Shown one piece after another: positions 8,659 through 17,290 of a stretch of 64,000 nt of DNA; position 1 is the first letter of the stretch; each line of letters starts with the position of its first letter. Source of the DNA: Alkalihalobacillus pseudalcaliphilus (GTDB lineage: Bacteria; Bacillota; Bacilli; Bacillales; Bacillaceae_D). Below the pieces are notes generated by a model. The model was not told the DNA's origin. It worked only from the letters and a program-made list of their open reading frames with translations, and did no database searches. The position numbers and the translations under genes are program-made. The stretch spans positions 642,166-706,165 of the forward strand of contig LFJO01000005.1 of assembly GCA_001038565.1 (NCBI GenBank), read 5' to 3'.

Positions 8659-9525
8659 ATGATTGAAGCTTTTTTACGATATGATTTTTTACAAAATGCA
8701 CTATGGGTTGGCATCATGGTTGGTTTCTTAGCACCGATTCTTGGTGTGTTTTTGGTTGTCAGACGCTTATCACTGATAGCGGATGCTTTATCTCATATTA
8801 CCTTATCAGGAATTGCATTTAGCTTGTTGTTAGGGAAATCTATTCCTTTTTTTTCAATGCTTAATCCTTTGTATATAGGGATGGTGTTTTCTGTAGGAGG
8901 AGCATTGTTAATAGAGCGATTAAGAAATTCCTTCCGACATTATCAGGAAGTCGCCATTCCCATTATTTTATCAGGTGGAATAGGTCTTGGTGTTTTATTT
9001 ATTTCGTTAGCTGATGGTTTCAATAATGATTTATTTAATTATCTGTTTGGTAGTGTGATGGCCGTAAGCCGTTCTGATGTTTGGACGATTTTATTCATTA
9101 CTCTAGTAGTTAGCTTTGTTTTAGTTGTGTTTTATAAAGAGTTCTTTTTTCTAAGTTTTGATGAGGAACAAGCTACCGTAAGTGGCTTAAATAGACGTTT
9201 TTTTCATATTCTTTTTATCGTAATGGTCGCCTTAGTAATAGCGGCATCTATGCGTGTGGTAGGGATTTTACTTGTATCATCATTAATGACTCTTCCCGTT
9301 GCAGCAGCGATTCGTTTTGCTCGTGGTTTTAAGCAAATGTTTATCTATTCAGTCCTATTCTCACAAATATCAGTGTTAAGTGGCCTTATGGCGGCTTTTC
9401 AGCTAGATATAGCTCCTGGTGGAACAATTGTACTAATAGCTGTAATCATCTTTATAGGTGCTGTATCATTTGAAAAAATTAAACATGGAAAAGTTGTACA
9501 TCGCTTTATCGGACGAGCTGGTTAA
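8659..9525 (+). CDS. znuB: zinc ABC transporter permease 1
   Basis: This 288-residue integral membrane protein of the ABC-3 family has about eight hydrophobic segments. Conserved stretches include RRLSLIADALSHITLSGIA and MRVVGILLVSSLMTLPVAAA. It forms the membrane channel with ZnuC. The start is coupled to the znuC stop, and the Shine-Dalgarno sequence GGAGGG lies inside the end of znuC. A second permease of the same family follows after a repeat element, so the two may form a heterodimer or serve different conditions. Confidence 0.92.
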   Translation: MIEAFLRYDFLQNALWVGIMVGFLAPILGVFLVVRRLSLIADALSHITLSGIAFSLLLGKSIPFFSMLNPLYIGMVFSVGGALLIERLRNSFRHYQEVAIPIILSGGIGLGVLFISLADGFNNDLFNYLFGSVMAVSRSDVWTILFITLVVSFVLVVFYKEFFFLSFDEEQATVSGLNRRFFHILFIVMVALVIAASMRVVGILLVSSLMTLPVAAAIRFARGFKQMFIYSVLFSQISVLSGLMAAFQLDIAPGGTIVLIAVIIFIGAVSFEKIKHGKVVHRFIGRAG

Positions 9526-9739
9526 CAAGTTAGTAGGAGTCTGCACAGGACGACAAGGAGAAGAATCGAACTTTATTCAAAGACGCTAGCATCAAAGCTA
9601 TTTCCGGTGTATCCTCCAAAAAAGAACACATCGATTAGCACAGGCCAAGAGAATGTCTGGGAGCATAAAGATGTATCCTTTAATTGGTGGTTTTTCATTC
9701 ACTTTGTTCTTGTTCTTTTTCATATTTGTTGTAAGAATG
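9526..9739. other. intergenic part between the two permease genes
   Basis: No gene is recognised. The stretch holds short AT-rich and purine-rich segments and leads into the family A repeat at 9740. It may be the remains of another mobile repeat, but no partner was seen in this window. Confidence 0.35.
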
Positions 9740-9928
9740 ATGTTGAACTTGAGAATGAACAGTGACACAGCGGACGAAAATATGAGGAGACTCCCGCGGG
9801 ACGTAGTGGCGGGCTGAGATCCACTGGCGTGTGCCAGTTAGCTCAGCGCCACCCCGCAGGACGCGGAGCATATTTTTCGGTAGCGGCGAGCAACGCACCA
9901 TGTTCGCACTTACTTTCATACAAAAAAC
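9740..9928 (+). repeat. dispersed repeat family A, copy 1
   Basis: A near-complete copy: GAACTTGAGAATGA at the left, then GGAGACTCCCGCGGGACG, a GGGCTGAGATCC to GTTAGCTCAG stem, CCCCGCAGGACGCGGAGCA, TTTCGGTAGCG and the tail ACTTTCATACAAAA. It separates the paired permease genes. Confidence 0.85.
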
Positions 9929-9979
9929 TAGGCAAATTAAGAATATATTGTTATGATCAAAAAACTAGGAGTTATTAAA

Positions 9980-10819
9980 ATGGAATGGTTAAATGAATTG
10001 AATTTTATTGAAAGAGGTGTGTTAGCTGGAATTATAATTGCCTTAATCGCACCGATAATTGGTTCGTTTTTACTAGTGAGGCGAGTTTCGATCATTTCAG
10101 AATCACTATCTCATATTACATTAACAGGAATCTCAGCAGGGGTGTTGCTAAGTAGCTTGTCTATTTGGAACCTTGAGGTTAATCCTTTATACATGGGTGT
10201 TGCATTTGCCTTAATTGGTTCACTTTTAATCGAAAAGTTAAGACAAGTGTATCCGCATTTTCAAGAACTAGCCATTCCTATTATTTTGTCTGCAGGTATT
10301 GGTTTAAGTGCGGTATTTATTAGTATTTCTAACAGTAGTACACAAGAATGGTACGCTTATTTATTTGGAAGTATTGTTAGTGTAACGGTAGAGGATTTAC
10401 AATTTATTATGATTGCGGCACTTATCATTATTATAATTGTCATCGTTTTTTATAAAGAATTCATTTCGATCGCTTTTGATATAGAGCATGCCAAAGTTTC
10501 CGGGGTATCTGTGAAGCTTAGCAATTTTGTTTTCTCTTTTTTAGTGGCCTTAGTTATATCTTTATCGATGAAGGTTGTAGGTATCTTACTTGTTGGGGCT
10601 CTTATGGTTATACCAGTGGCAGCCAGTATCCAGCTTTCTAGAAGCTTCAAACATCTGTTATTTTTCAGTGTCGCATTTAGTATGATAGCTGTTTTAGCAG
10701 GTATCTATTTTTCTTATCATTTTCAGCTTGCACCAGGAGGGACTATTGTGGTGGCGGCTTTGTTGATATTATTTGCAGTTCTTTTCACAACGAAGAAATG
10801 GAGTAAGGTAAAAGTCTAA
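9980..10819 (+). CDS. zinc ABC transporter permease 2, paralogue of the first
   Basis: This 279-residue ABC-3 family permease is clearly homologous to its upstream neighbour. Shared motifs are LVRRVSIISESLSHITLTGI, QELAIPIILSAGIGL, VVFYKEF and MKVVGILLVGALMVIPVAA. The longest start (9953) lacks a ribosome-binding site, while the ATG at 9980 follows AGGAG by eight bases. It lies 33 bp before zur and may share its transcript. It probably arose by tandem duplication and was then separated by a repeat insertion. Whether it pairs with permease 1 or acts as a homodimer cannot be told. Confidence 0.88.
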   Translation: MEWLNELNFIERGVLAGIIIALIAPIIGSFLLVRRVSIISESLSHITLTGISAGVLLSSLSIWNLEVNPLYMGVAFALIGSLLIEKLRQVYPHFQELAIPIILSAGIGLSAVFISISNSSTQEWYAYLFGSIVSVTVEDLQFIMIAALIIIIIVIVFYKEFISIAFDIEHAKVSGVSVKLSNFVFSFLVALVISLSMKVVGILLVGALMVIPVAASIQLSRSFKHLLFFSVAFSMIAVLAGIYFSYHFQLAPGGTIVVAALLILFAVLFTTKKWSKVKV

Positions 10820-10852
10820 TGATACATCCATATCGCACGGGAGGAATTTGAA

Positions 10853-11275
10853 ATGGACATCAAAGAAGCAATGATTCGATTAAAGGAAAGTGGTTATAAG
10901 CATACGGGCAAACGTGAAGAAATGTTAAAGCTTTTCTCGGATGAAAAAAGATACATCTCGGCAAAAGAGGTATTAGAAGCAATGAACGATGAATACCCTG
11001 GTTTGAGCTTTGATACGATTTATCGAAATTTATCATTGTTTACGGATTTAGATATTTTAGAAACAACTGAACTTGAAGGGGAGAAGAGGTTTCGTTTTCG
11101 CTGCTCTACCGATCACCATCACCATCATTTAATCTGTCTAGATTGTGGCAAAACGGCCCATATCCAAACGTGTCCTATGGAAGGTTTACAAATTGAATCG
11201 CAAGTGCAGTTTTCAGATTTTGAGGTAACTGGACATAAATTCGAAATATATGGAAAATGTGGCCAGTGTCAATGA
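10853..11275 (+). CDS. zur: Fur-family zinc uptake regulator
   Basis: This 140-residue Fur-family repressor has an N-terminal winged helix, with FDTIYRNLSLF as recognition helix. The C-terminal dimerisation domain has the metal motif HHHHHLICLDCGK and a second CxxC, CGQC, at the extreme C terminus; together these form the structural zinc site. Linkage to znu genes and a Zur-like box makes Zur more likely than Fur or PerR. The Shine-Dalgarno sequence is GGGAGG. It follows the second permease closely, which suggests autoregulated co-expression with uptake. Confidence 0.9.
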   Translation: MDIKEAMIRLKESGYKHTGKREEMLKLFSDEKRYISAKEVLEAMNDEYPGLSFDTIYRNLSLFTDLDILETTELEGEKRFRFRCSTDHHHHHLICLDCGKTAHIQTCPMEGLQIESQVQFSDFEVTGHKFEIYGKCGQCQ

Positions 11276-11317
11276 TGAAAGTAGAATGGACTTTGCTCAT
11301 TATATGTTCTTAAGAGG

Positions 11318-11478
11318 AGCACATAGCTAGCGGGCAAGTCATGGTGGAGACTCCCGTGGGAAATAGTGTAAGAGTTGAGAAGCAGTGGTGTAGTGGATTA
11401 GCTCAGCGCCAAGTGATTGTCTCGGAGCATGATTATCGGTAGTGGGATTAACGCTCCGCAAATGAGCTTTAGTCAATT
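11318..11478 (+). repeat. dispersed repeat family A, copy 2
   Basis: Shares GCGGGCAAGTCATG, GGAGACTCCCGTGGG, GATTAGCTCAGCGCC, GATTGTCTCGGAGCATGATT and CGGTAGTGGG with other copies. The tail is degenerate. It lies between zur and a terminator. Confidence 0.8.
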
Positions 11479-11483
11479 TTTAT

Positions 11484-11514
11484 AAAAAAAACCGCTTAGC
11501 TAAGCGGTTTTTTT
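11484..11514. terminator. bidirectional terminator between zur and yqfW
   Basis: The perfect palindrome AACCGCTTAGCTAAGCGGTT is flanked by A-run and T-run, so it can stop transcripts from both sides. Confidence 0.9.
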
Positions 11515-11517
11515 GTC

Positions 11518-12102
11518 TTAAACTTTACTGGTTTCGCGTAACCAATCATTTACCCAAGCCTTGGCTTCCTGCCAATTATACGTTCGAATCACATTTTTTG
11601 GTGCGGCCAGTCTATTGTAAGGTGTATCTAATAAAATGACTGGGATGTCAAACTCTTCAGCTATTGCCACTGCATTGTCATGTTTATCCTCAAAAAAGAT
11701 ATCAATGTTGTGCTTGCGAACAGCCTCAATCTTATCATGTTTTCCAACCATTTCAATCTCATCATAAGGTAGTTTACTATTTGAAAACCATTGTTTTGTC
11801 GCATCAAACAAATGATTTCTCCGAGCGGTAATGTAAATAAGGGTATGATTTTGGGACCATTCATGTATCGTTTCTTCAGCATCAGCAGCCATTTTTGCCT
11901 CAAGGTAAATATTCTGCTCGTTTAGTTCCATCCAATCCCAAAACTCATTCGTAGTAATGTTAAGGACAGAAGTTAAGTCATATTCAGTTAAATCATCTAA
12001 ATGTAATGTTTTATTAAAATCTCGGTTTAAATAAGGAATAAAAGTAGCGGGATCAGTTACTGTTCCATCAATATCTAAGCCAAAGCGTTTTTTTTCTCTC
12101 AT
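11518..12102 (-). CDS. yqfW: HAD-family 5'(3')-deoxyribonucleotidase-like protein
   Basis: This 194-residue HAD-superfamily phosphatase of the NT5C type matches YqfW by sequence pattern and by position beside yqfX-ispG. Motif I is GLDIDGTVTD with catalytic Asp10 and Asp12. ITARR supplies motif II, and FFEDKHDNA supplies the acidic motif IV. It probably dephosphorylates nucleoside monophosphates, although the substrate is not determined. The ATG follows GTGGAG at nine bases. The 280-bp gap upstream of its start shows no further feature. Confidence 0.85.
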   Translation of the reverse strand: MREKKRFGLDIDGTVTDPATFIPYLNRDFNKTLHLDDLTEYDLTSVLNITTNEFWDWMELNEQNIYLEAKMAADAEETIHEWSQNHTLIYITARRNHLFDATKQWFSNSKLPYDEIEMVGKHDKIEAVRKHNIDIFFEDKHDNAVAIAEEFDIPVILLDTPYNRLAAPKNVIRTYNWQEAKAWVNDWLRETSKV

Positions 12103-12385
12103 GGTTTATCACTCCACTTGTATTTTAAAGCATTCCTAATCTCATGTATGAATGAACTCCTAAAAGCCAAATCGTAAAAAATCTCAACAAAACTGTTTGA
12201 GGCAAGTTCTTTCTACTGTTAAAGAGAAGGGGCAAATGCTTCATTAAGTTTTCTCTTCATACCATACATGATTTTTGCTAATAGGTCTAGCTTTTCCTAA
12301 GTATGCAAAGATTGTCTGCGATAAATAATTAATTCTGCGTCATACTAAGAAAGCTCCTCTATTATGAAGAAAGTGAGGGATTTTG

Positions 12386-12904
12386 ATGGATGAAAAAAAA
12401 GAATATCCAACCGATCCGGTACGACTCGTAGATGAAAACGATCCATCGTTAACTTTTTTGAACACAGACGCAGGTGGACGTCGTGACACTAGGTCAATTG
12501 AAAATGAAGAAGAGTCAAGTGAGTATCAGAATAGTGAAATAAATCAAAATCGTCGGGATGGTAGAGATTATAACGAGGAGACTGCAGCGGAGTATGCTGC
12601 ATTAAATGGTATGTCGCCAGGTGGCCGTCCATTTGATGAAAATGAATATGTTGCTCGTGATAGTCGTCAAAACGTCGAATATGATGAAACGCCTGATACA
12701 CCTGTTGGAGGAAGAGGGATGGGTACATTTGCATTTGTTCTGTCCTTCTTATCACTGTTCTTCTTGCCAGTATTGCTTGGAGCAGCTGGTATTGTGCTTG
12801 GTTTTGTGGCTCGACATTATGGAGCAAAGGCACTTGGTAATTGGGCAATTGGGATAGGTGCCGTTTCGATTGTTTTAAGTTTATTTTTCTCCCCATTTTT
12901 CTAA
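12386..12904 (+). CDS. yqfX: DUF4190 membrane protein (YqfX-like)
   Basis: This 172-residue protein has a long, charged, probably cytosolic N-terminal region (residues 1-110) rich in Glu, Asn and Arg. A hairpin of two hydrophobic segments with the glycine motif GAAGIVLGFVARHYGAKALG follows, typical of DUF4190. The function is unknown. The TTG at 12383 is too close to GAGGG, so the ATG at 12386 is used. It converges on ispG, and the two share a terminator. Confidence 0.8.
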   Translation: MDEKKEYPTDPVRLVDENDPSLTFLNTDAGGRRDTRSIENEEESSEYQNSEINQNRRDGRDYNEETAAEYAALNGMSPGGRPFDENEYVARDSRQNVEYDETPDTPVGGRGMGTFAFVLSFLSLFFLPVLLGAAGIVLGFVARHYGAKALGNWAIGIGAVSIVLSLFFSPFF

Positions 12905-12945
12905 ACAGTTAAACATTAGAGGAGCAATTGAGTTTTATGATCCAA

Positions 12946-12982
12946 AAGAAAAAGCATAGGCCCATAGGCTTATGCTTTTTCT
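12946..12982. terminator. bidirectional terminator shared by yqfX and ispG
   Basis: AAAAAGCATA (12949-12958) pairs with TATGCTTTTT (12971-12980). The hairpin overlaps the ispG stop codon. Confidence 0.88.
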
Positions 12983-14073
12983 AATTCACGTTGCTTGGCA
13001 TAATGTTCTTCTGCAAGCTTATCAATTTCTATTTTTAGTTCTTCGACCATGGTTTCTTCCGGTACTTTACGAACTGTTTTACCTTTCATGAATAAAAGGC
13101 CTTCACCTCTCGCACCTGCAATACCGATGTCAGCTTCACGAGCCTCTCCAGGCCCATTCACCGCACAACCTAATACAGCTACTTTAAGTGGTGCTTTAAT
13201 GGTCGAAATGTATTCCTCCACTTCATTGGCGATACTAATTAAATCAATCTCAATTCTCCCGCATGTCGGACAGGAGATTAGAGTTGCCGCGTTCGACGCT
13301 AATCCGAATGTTTTGAGAAGCTCACGTGCAACTTTTACTTCTTCCACAGGATCGGCACTTAGTGAAATACGCATTGTATTACCAATCCCCATGTTTAAAA
13401 TAGCACCTAAACCTGCTGCACTTTTGACGGTTCCAGCAAATAATGTTCCACTCTCTGTAATCCCAAGGTGTAGTGGGTAGTCAAACGCTTTTGCCGCTTT
13501 TTCGTAGGCTTCAATAGCTAAGTGAACATCTGAGGCTTTCATTGATACGATAATATTATGGAAGTCTAAGTCTTCTAAGATTTTAATGTGATGTAAGGCA
13601 CTTTCAACCATTCCATCTGCGGTCGGGTAGCCGTATTTCTCGAGAATTTTCTTTTCAAGAGAACCGGCATTAACGCCAATTCGAATTGGGATCCCTTTTT
13701 CTTTTGCTGCTTTTACAACGGCTTCAACCTTTTCACGACGACCGATGTTACCAGGATTAATTCTAATCTTATCTGCGCCACCTTCAATCGCTTTTAAAGC
13801 TAGCTTATAATCGAAGTGAATATCAACAACTAGAGGGATATTAATACGTGCCTTTATATCAGCAATTGCTTCTGCTGCTCTCATATCAGGACAAGCTACT
13901 CGAACAACTTGGCAACCAGCTTCTTCTAATCGATTGATTTCAGCGACAGTTGCTTCAACATCGTGTGTTTTGGTTGTTGTCATACTTTGAATAATAATTT
14001 CATCGTTTCCACCAATCGTCAAATTACCTACCTTGACGGGGCGTGTGTTTGTACGATGTGTTAGTGTGGTCAT
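12970..14073 (-). CDS. ispG: 4-hydroxy-3-methylbut-2-en-1-yl diphosphate synthase
   Basis: This MEP pathway enzyme forms HMBPP from MEcPP and carries a [4Fe-4S] cluster. The 367 residues include the TIM-barrel core and the cluster cysteines in LISCPTCGR and [11 protein letters not shown]. The family hallmark [14 protein letters not shown] is near the N terminus. The longer start at 14109 has no ribosome-binding site, while the ATG at 14073 follows AAAGGAGC and gives the family N terminus [16 protein letters not shown]. Its product is the substrate of IspH, encoded at the start of the window. Confidence 0.98.
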   Translation of the reverse strand: MTTLTHRTNTRPVKVGNLTIGGNDEIIIQSMTTTKTHDVEATVAEINRLEEAGCQVVRVACPDMRAAEAIADIKARINIPLVVDIHFDYKLALKAIEGGADKIRINPGNIGRREKVEAVVKAAKEKGIPIRIGVNAGSLEKKILEKYGYPTADGMVESALHHIKILEDLDFHNIIVSMKASDVHLAIEAYEKAAKAFDYPLHLGITESGTLFAGTVKSAAGLGAILNMGIGNTMRISLSADPVEEVKVARELLKTFGLASNAATLISCPTCGRIEIDLISIANEVEEYISTIKAPLKVAVLGCAVNGPGEAREADIGIAGARGEGLLFMKGKTVRKVPEETMVEELKIEIDKLAEEHYAKQRELEKA

Positions 14074-14260
14074 AGACCAATCGCTCCTTTTATACGAGGA
14101 ATATGTCATTCGCTCGATTCAGTTACGATCTTATTTTATCAATGACTTAATTCATTTGGCAAGAAATATCTCACAAGAGCTTTAGTCACGTATCAATTCT
14201 TATTCGATTCGACTGTAAATGGTAAAAAATATAGGTTACCTCAATGATAAGAATATCTCA

Positions 14261-14623
14261 TTACTCTTGATAGAGCGGGAACAAATACGTTTGTCCAATT
14301 TGGATTTTTTCAGCACTAACACCAGGGTTAAGCTCTTGAAAGTCAAAAATCACCTCTTGGATGGATGCGGAAATGGGACCTGTATGTAAATGTTCAACGA
14401 TAGATAAGACGGTATATCCTGGTTCGACGATTACTTCCTGATAGGAAAGTGTGGAAGGTGATTCATGTTCTTTTTTCGGCTCATTTGCGTTATGTGCCAG
14501 TTCGCTTTTTTCAGCTGCTTCTACGGAACTGTTAGACTTAGCAGGTAATGTACCTACCGATAAATCGTAATAAATGCTAGTCAGGGTAATAAATGTTAGG
14601 ATAATAAACAACAGTTTTTTCAA
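14261..14623 (-). CDS. yqfZ: small membrane-anchored LysM-like protein (YqfZ-like)
   Basis: This roughly 120-residue protein has an N-terminal signal anchor (KKLLFIILTFITLTSIYYD). A low-complexity linker follows, then a C-terminal LysM-like module (EPGYTVLSIVEHL to GQTYLFPL). It matches YqfZ, next to ispG in B. subtilis and linked to spore formation. The ATG at 14629 lies two bases after AGGAGG, too close, so the TTG at 14623, eight bases after it, is the likely start. Its leader coincides with the tail of a family B repeat. Confidence 0.72.
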   Translation of the reverse strand: MKKLLFIILTFITLTSIYYDLSVGTLPAKSNSSVEAAEKSELAHNANEPKKEHESPSTLSYQEVIVEPGYTVLSIVEHLHTGPISASIQEVIFDFQELNPGVSAEKIQIGQTYLFPLYQE

Positions 14624-14637
14624 TAGCATGTCCTCCT

Positions 14638-14866
14638 TTTATATAAAAGTGAACTTAGGGGGGAAAGGTTGTGCCTTGAAGTTAGTTGGTCATCCATCTT
14701 CCGATAGATGACTTAACAGGACACTGCTCCCTTTTTATGCGTGCGACTTCTCATGATGATGGAGTTGTAAACGACGAGCCAACTATTTATAAAGTCAGCC
14801 ACTACTTCATCTTTGTTGGTGGCGGAGTGAATGGTGCTCCGTCAGGTGGGTTTTGTAAGACAGATC
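14638..14866 (-). repeat. dispersed repeat family B, near-complete copy
   Basis: On the minus strand it reads CCACCAACAAAGATGAA, then TTTACAACTCCATCA, GGGAGCAGTGTCCTG, AGATGGATGACCAACTAAC and TTCAAGGCACAA, ending in CACTTTTATATAAAAGG. The last bases overlap the yqfZ ribosome-binding region. A 74-codon reading frame here (14686-14910) is only the repeat. Confidence 0.8.
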
Positions 14867-15224
14867 ACATGGTTATAGTATATGTGAAGCGAATAACATT
14901 TATAACATAAATATTTCCAAAAAAATCGACTTCAAATGAGAAATGAAAAGAATAAGTTGTCTAGCTAAGGAGAACAAAGTCGTAATTTCCTTTTTTGCTA
15001 CAGAGTTCCGGATAATAAAAAAGTCATTATTTTATGAATGAGAAAGTAGTAATGTGATGGAAATGATGAATTTGTAGGAATATGTATCTTGTTTAACAAT
15101 TTTACAAATGATTTATCTTTGTAAATAGGTATAAAGACCCTTTTGTTTTGGTCTGGAAACGTGTTTTCTATAGTAGTAGGGTCAAATAAAAAGAGTTTGG
15201 TATTTGAAAAAAGGGGTCGATGGA
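14867..15224. other. intergenic region upstream of the DUF1002 gene
   Basis: No gene is seen. It contains a perfect inverted repeat, TTTACAAA (15101-15108) with TTTGTAAA (15118-15125), about 100 bp before the DUF1002 start. This could be a regulator site. No clear sigma-A promoter was found by eye. Confidence 0.4.
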
Positions 15225-16109
15225 ATGATAAAGAGATGGAAGACGGCACTGATAAGTGTAATGATTTTTGCCTTATTATGGCCTACATTCGCATTTGCTG
15301 ACGCAGTTCCAGGAGATGTAATTGTTACTTTAGGTCAGGATTTAAGTGCTGAACAAAAACAAAGTGTTTTAAGTGATATGGGCGTCAAAGAAGATGAAGT
15401 AGAAGTTATCTATGTGACTAATGAAGAAGAACATCAATATTTAGGGGAATATGTGAATGCAAGTACGATTGGCTCGCGGACGATTTCATCCTCGAAAATT
15501 ACATTAGCTGATGCAGGAAATGGTATTACGGTAGAAACGAATAATATCTATTGGGTATCAGAGGGTATGTATGCTAATGCCTTAATTACGGCTGGTGTAG
15601 AGGATGCTGATGTCTATGTAACAGCTCCATTTAGTGTGTCGGGTACAGGGGCATTAACGGGATTAATTAAAGCGTATGAAATCGCTACGGATACGGTGAT
15701 ACCTGAGGAACAAAAGCAAGTAGCGAATGAAGAGATTGTAAAAACTTCTGAGCTTGGTGAGTCAATTGGTGTTGAAAAAGCGACAGAGCTGATGAATCGG
15801 ATTAAAGAAGAAATTGCTGATAACCCCGTTCAATCTGAAGATGATTTGCGAGAGTTAATTAGACGGATTGCTGAGGAATTAGGGATTACTTTGTCTGATA
15901 CAGAATTAGATGGATTGGTTTCGTTATTTATGAGAATGAAGGATTTGAATATAAATTGGGATCAAGTGCAGGATCAAATTTCAAAGGTAAGAGACAATCT
16001 TGGTGAGTTTTTGAACCAAGAAAGTACGCAAAATTTTATTGAGAAATTTTTGGGTTTTGTGAGCAGTGTGATTGACAGTATTAGAGATTGGTTTAGTTCT
16101 AGTAACTAG
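15225..16109 (+). CDS. secreted DUF1002 protein (YpuA-like)
   Basis: This 294-residue exported protein has a signal peptide MIKRWKTALISVMIFALLW to WPTFAFA, with probable cleavage before DAVPGD. The DUF1002 core starts VIVTLGQDLSAEQK and includes YVNASTIGSRTISSSKITL. A helical C-terminal third follows. The function of the family is unknown; B. subtilis YpuA belongs to it. The TTG at 15204 precedes the AAAAGGGG ribosome-binding site, so the ATG at 15225 is the start. A strong terminator follows. Confidence 0.88.
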   Translation: MIKRWKTALISVMIFALLWPTFAFADAVPGDVIVTLGQDLSAEQKQSVLSDMGVKEDEVEVIYVTNEEEHQYLGEYVNASTIGSRTISSSKITLADAGNGITVETNNIYWVSEGMYANALITAGVEDADVYVTAPFSVSGTGALTGLIKAYEIATDTVIPEEQKQVANEEIVKTSELGESIGVEKATELMNRIKEEIADNPVQSEDDLRELIRRIAEELGITLSDTELDGLVSLFMRMKDLNINWDQVQDQISKVRDNLGEFLNQESTQNFIEKFLGFVSSVIDSIRDWFSSSN

Positions 16110-16123
16110 GAACAAGCTGAAGC

Positions 16124-16160
16124 AGAATGCAAAGGATTTATCTTTTGCATTCTTTTTTTG
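16124..16160 (+). terminator. terminator of the DUF1002 gene
   Basis: AGAATGCAAA (16124-16133) pairs with TTTGCATTCT (16144-16153), followed by seven Ts. Confidence 0.9.
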
Positions 16161-16509
16161 CGAAAAGATTAGAGCTGACGTTCCTTAATATTTGACTCTA
16201 AGGCAAACGGTCAAAAACACTTGGTTCTTAAATGTCGCTCTCTTTTTTTGATTGGGCTATTTGAGCGGTGCACTGATTCTTTTTTTTTTGAAAACTTCTT
16301 TCGAGCTATTTTCCAAAAAAGTGGCGGGGCAACGGCTTAATGTGAGTATCCTCAAAACCGCTGATGGATAAATAGCCACCAGGTAAAACATGAAATGATA
16401 TTTGCTGGAAGCGGAACTTTGAATTTGATGTGTTTGTTCTTGCAAAATGACATTTAGTGATGGAGTTAATAAAGAATAATGTATCTTCTTAGAACTTTGT
16501 GTGTAAAGC
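16161..16509. other. gene-free stretch upstream of the NfeD gene
   Basis: About 350 bp without a supported gene. The minus-strand frame at 16257-16445 has no ribosome-binding site or recognisable domain. No family A or B core was found. Only the promoter at 16510-16518 stands out. Confidence 0.4.
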
Positions 16510-16518
16510 TGTTATAAT
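16510..16518 (+). promoter_or_regulatory. extended -10 promoter of the NfeD gene
   Basis: TGTTATAAT is a perfect extended -10. The -35 region (TTAGAA about 18 bp upstream) is weak. Confidence 0.6.
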
Positions 16519-16596
16519 GATGATAAAGATTTTTTACATATGAAGTGAAACTTTACTTACATGAATTCCGTACATATAGAAAAAGGAGGTCGTGGC

Positions 16597-17244
16597 ATGG
16601 AATGGCTTGATCATGCTGTAGTTGGATTTATTGTTATTTTACTTGGGACGTTATTTTTATTTGGAGAATTACTTGTACGTGCAAAAGGTTTGTTTGCGAT
16701 ATTAGGGACGGCCATAATGGGTACGTACTTTACCTACCATTTAAGCGGTGATATAGGTTATTGGGTTCTTCTTCTATACATTATTGGTTTACTTCTCATT
16801 ATTTTTGATGGAAAGGTTCTTACGGATGGAACCGTTTCTATAATCGGTATTATTTTAATGATTGCTGGTTTAGCGATTCCATCTCCTGATTTAGTTTATG
16901 GATTTTTAGTTTCAATGGCCTTTCTAATTGGTGGATTTAGTTCGTTTTTATTCTTGAAAGTATTCCCATCTCGGAATATGTGGGCTAAGATGACGTTAAA
17001 AGATAAGTTATCGAGTGAAATGGGCTATAATTCCATTAACGAAGGGTATAAAGAGCTTGTAGGAAAACGAGGGAAAACACTCAGTCCTTTTCGCCCGACT
17101 GGTACAGTTGAGATTGATGGTGAAGGGTATAGTGCGACAAGTGGAAGTCAATGGATTCAATCAGGGATTGATGTGAAGGTCGTATCTGTTGATGGAACGA
17201 GAATCCTTATTAAAGAGCTTGATGAAGAGGAAAAAGCTGAATAA
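16597..17244 (+). CDS. NfeD-like membrane protein
   Basis: This 215-residue protein has four to five hydrophobic segments (about residues 5-130). A soluble C-terminal OB-fold (about 150-215) has the typical GKRGKTLSPFRPTGTVEIDG and GIDVKVVSVDGTRILIKEL. NfeD proteins usually partner flotillin-like SPFH proteins in membrane microdomains; no SPFH gene is adjacent. The longest start (16561) precedes the AAAGGAGG site, so the ATG at 16597 is used. It is monocistronic, with its own promoter and terminator. Confidence 0.9.
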   Translation: MEWLDHAVVGFIVILLGTLFLFGELLVRAKGLFAILGTAIMGTYFTYHLSGDIGYWVLLLYIIGLLLIIFDGKVLTDGTVSIIGIILMIAGLAIPSPDLVYGFLVSMAFLIGGFSSFLFLKVFPSRNMWAKMTLKDKLSSEMGYNSINEGYKELVGKRGKTLSPFRPTGTVEIDGEGYSATSGSQWIQSGIDVKVVSVDGTRILIKELDEEEKAE

Positions 17245-17250
17245 CGAAAG

Positions 17251-17287
17251 AAACCTCGGTAACTATGAGTTACTTGAGGTTTTTTCT
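17251..17287. terminator. terminator after the NfeD gene
   Basis: AAACCTCGGTAAC pairs, with a bulge, with GTTACTTGAGGTTT, and a T-run follows. The gene on the minus strand ends at 17291, so the hairpin may serve both. Confidence 0.85.
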
Positions 17288-17290
17288 TTG

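Noticed and set aside
9695..9919. Minus-strand frame of 74 codons between the two permease genes
   Set aside because: It is the reverse of repeat family A; similar frames recur at 21335-21577 and 53684-53932 with shared peptides such as MLRVL.GGAEL.
14686..14910. Plus-strand frame of 74 codons
   Set aside because: It falls within a family B repeat and has no ribosome-binding site or recognised domain.
14998..15249. Minus-strand frame of 83 codons upstream of the DUF1002 gene
   Set aside because: No ribosome-binding site, no recognisable family, and it overlaps the signal peptide region of a well-supported gene.
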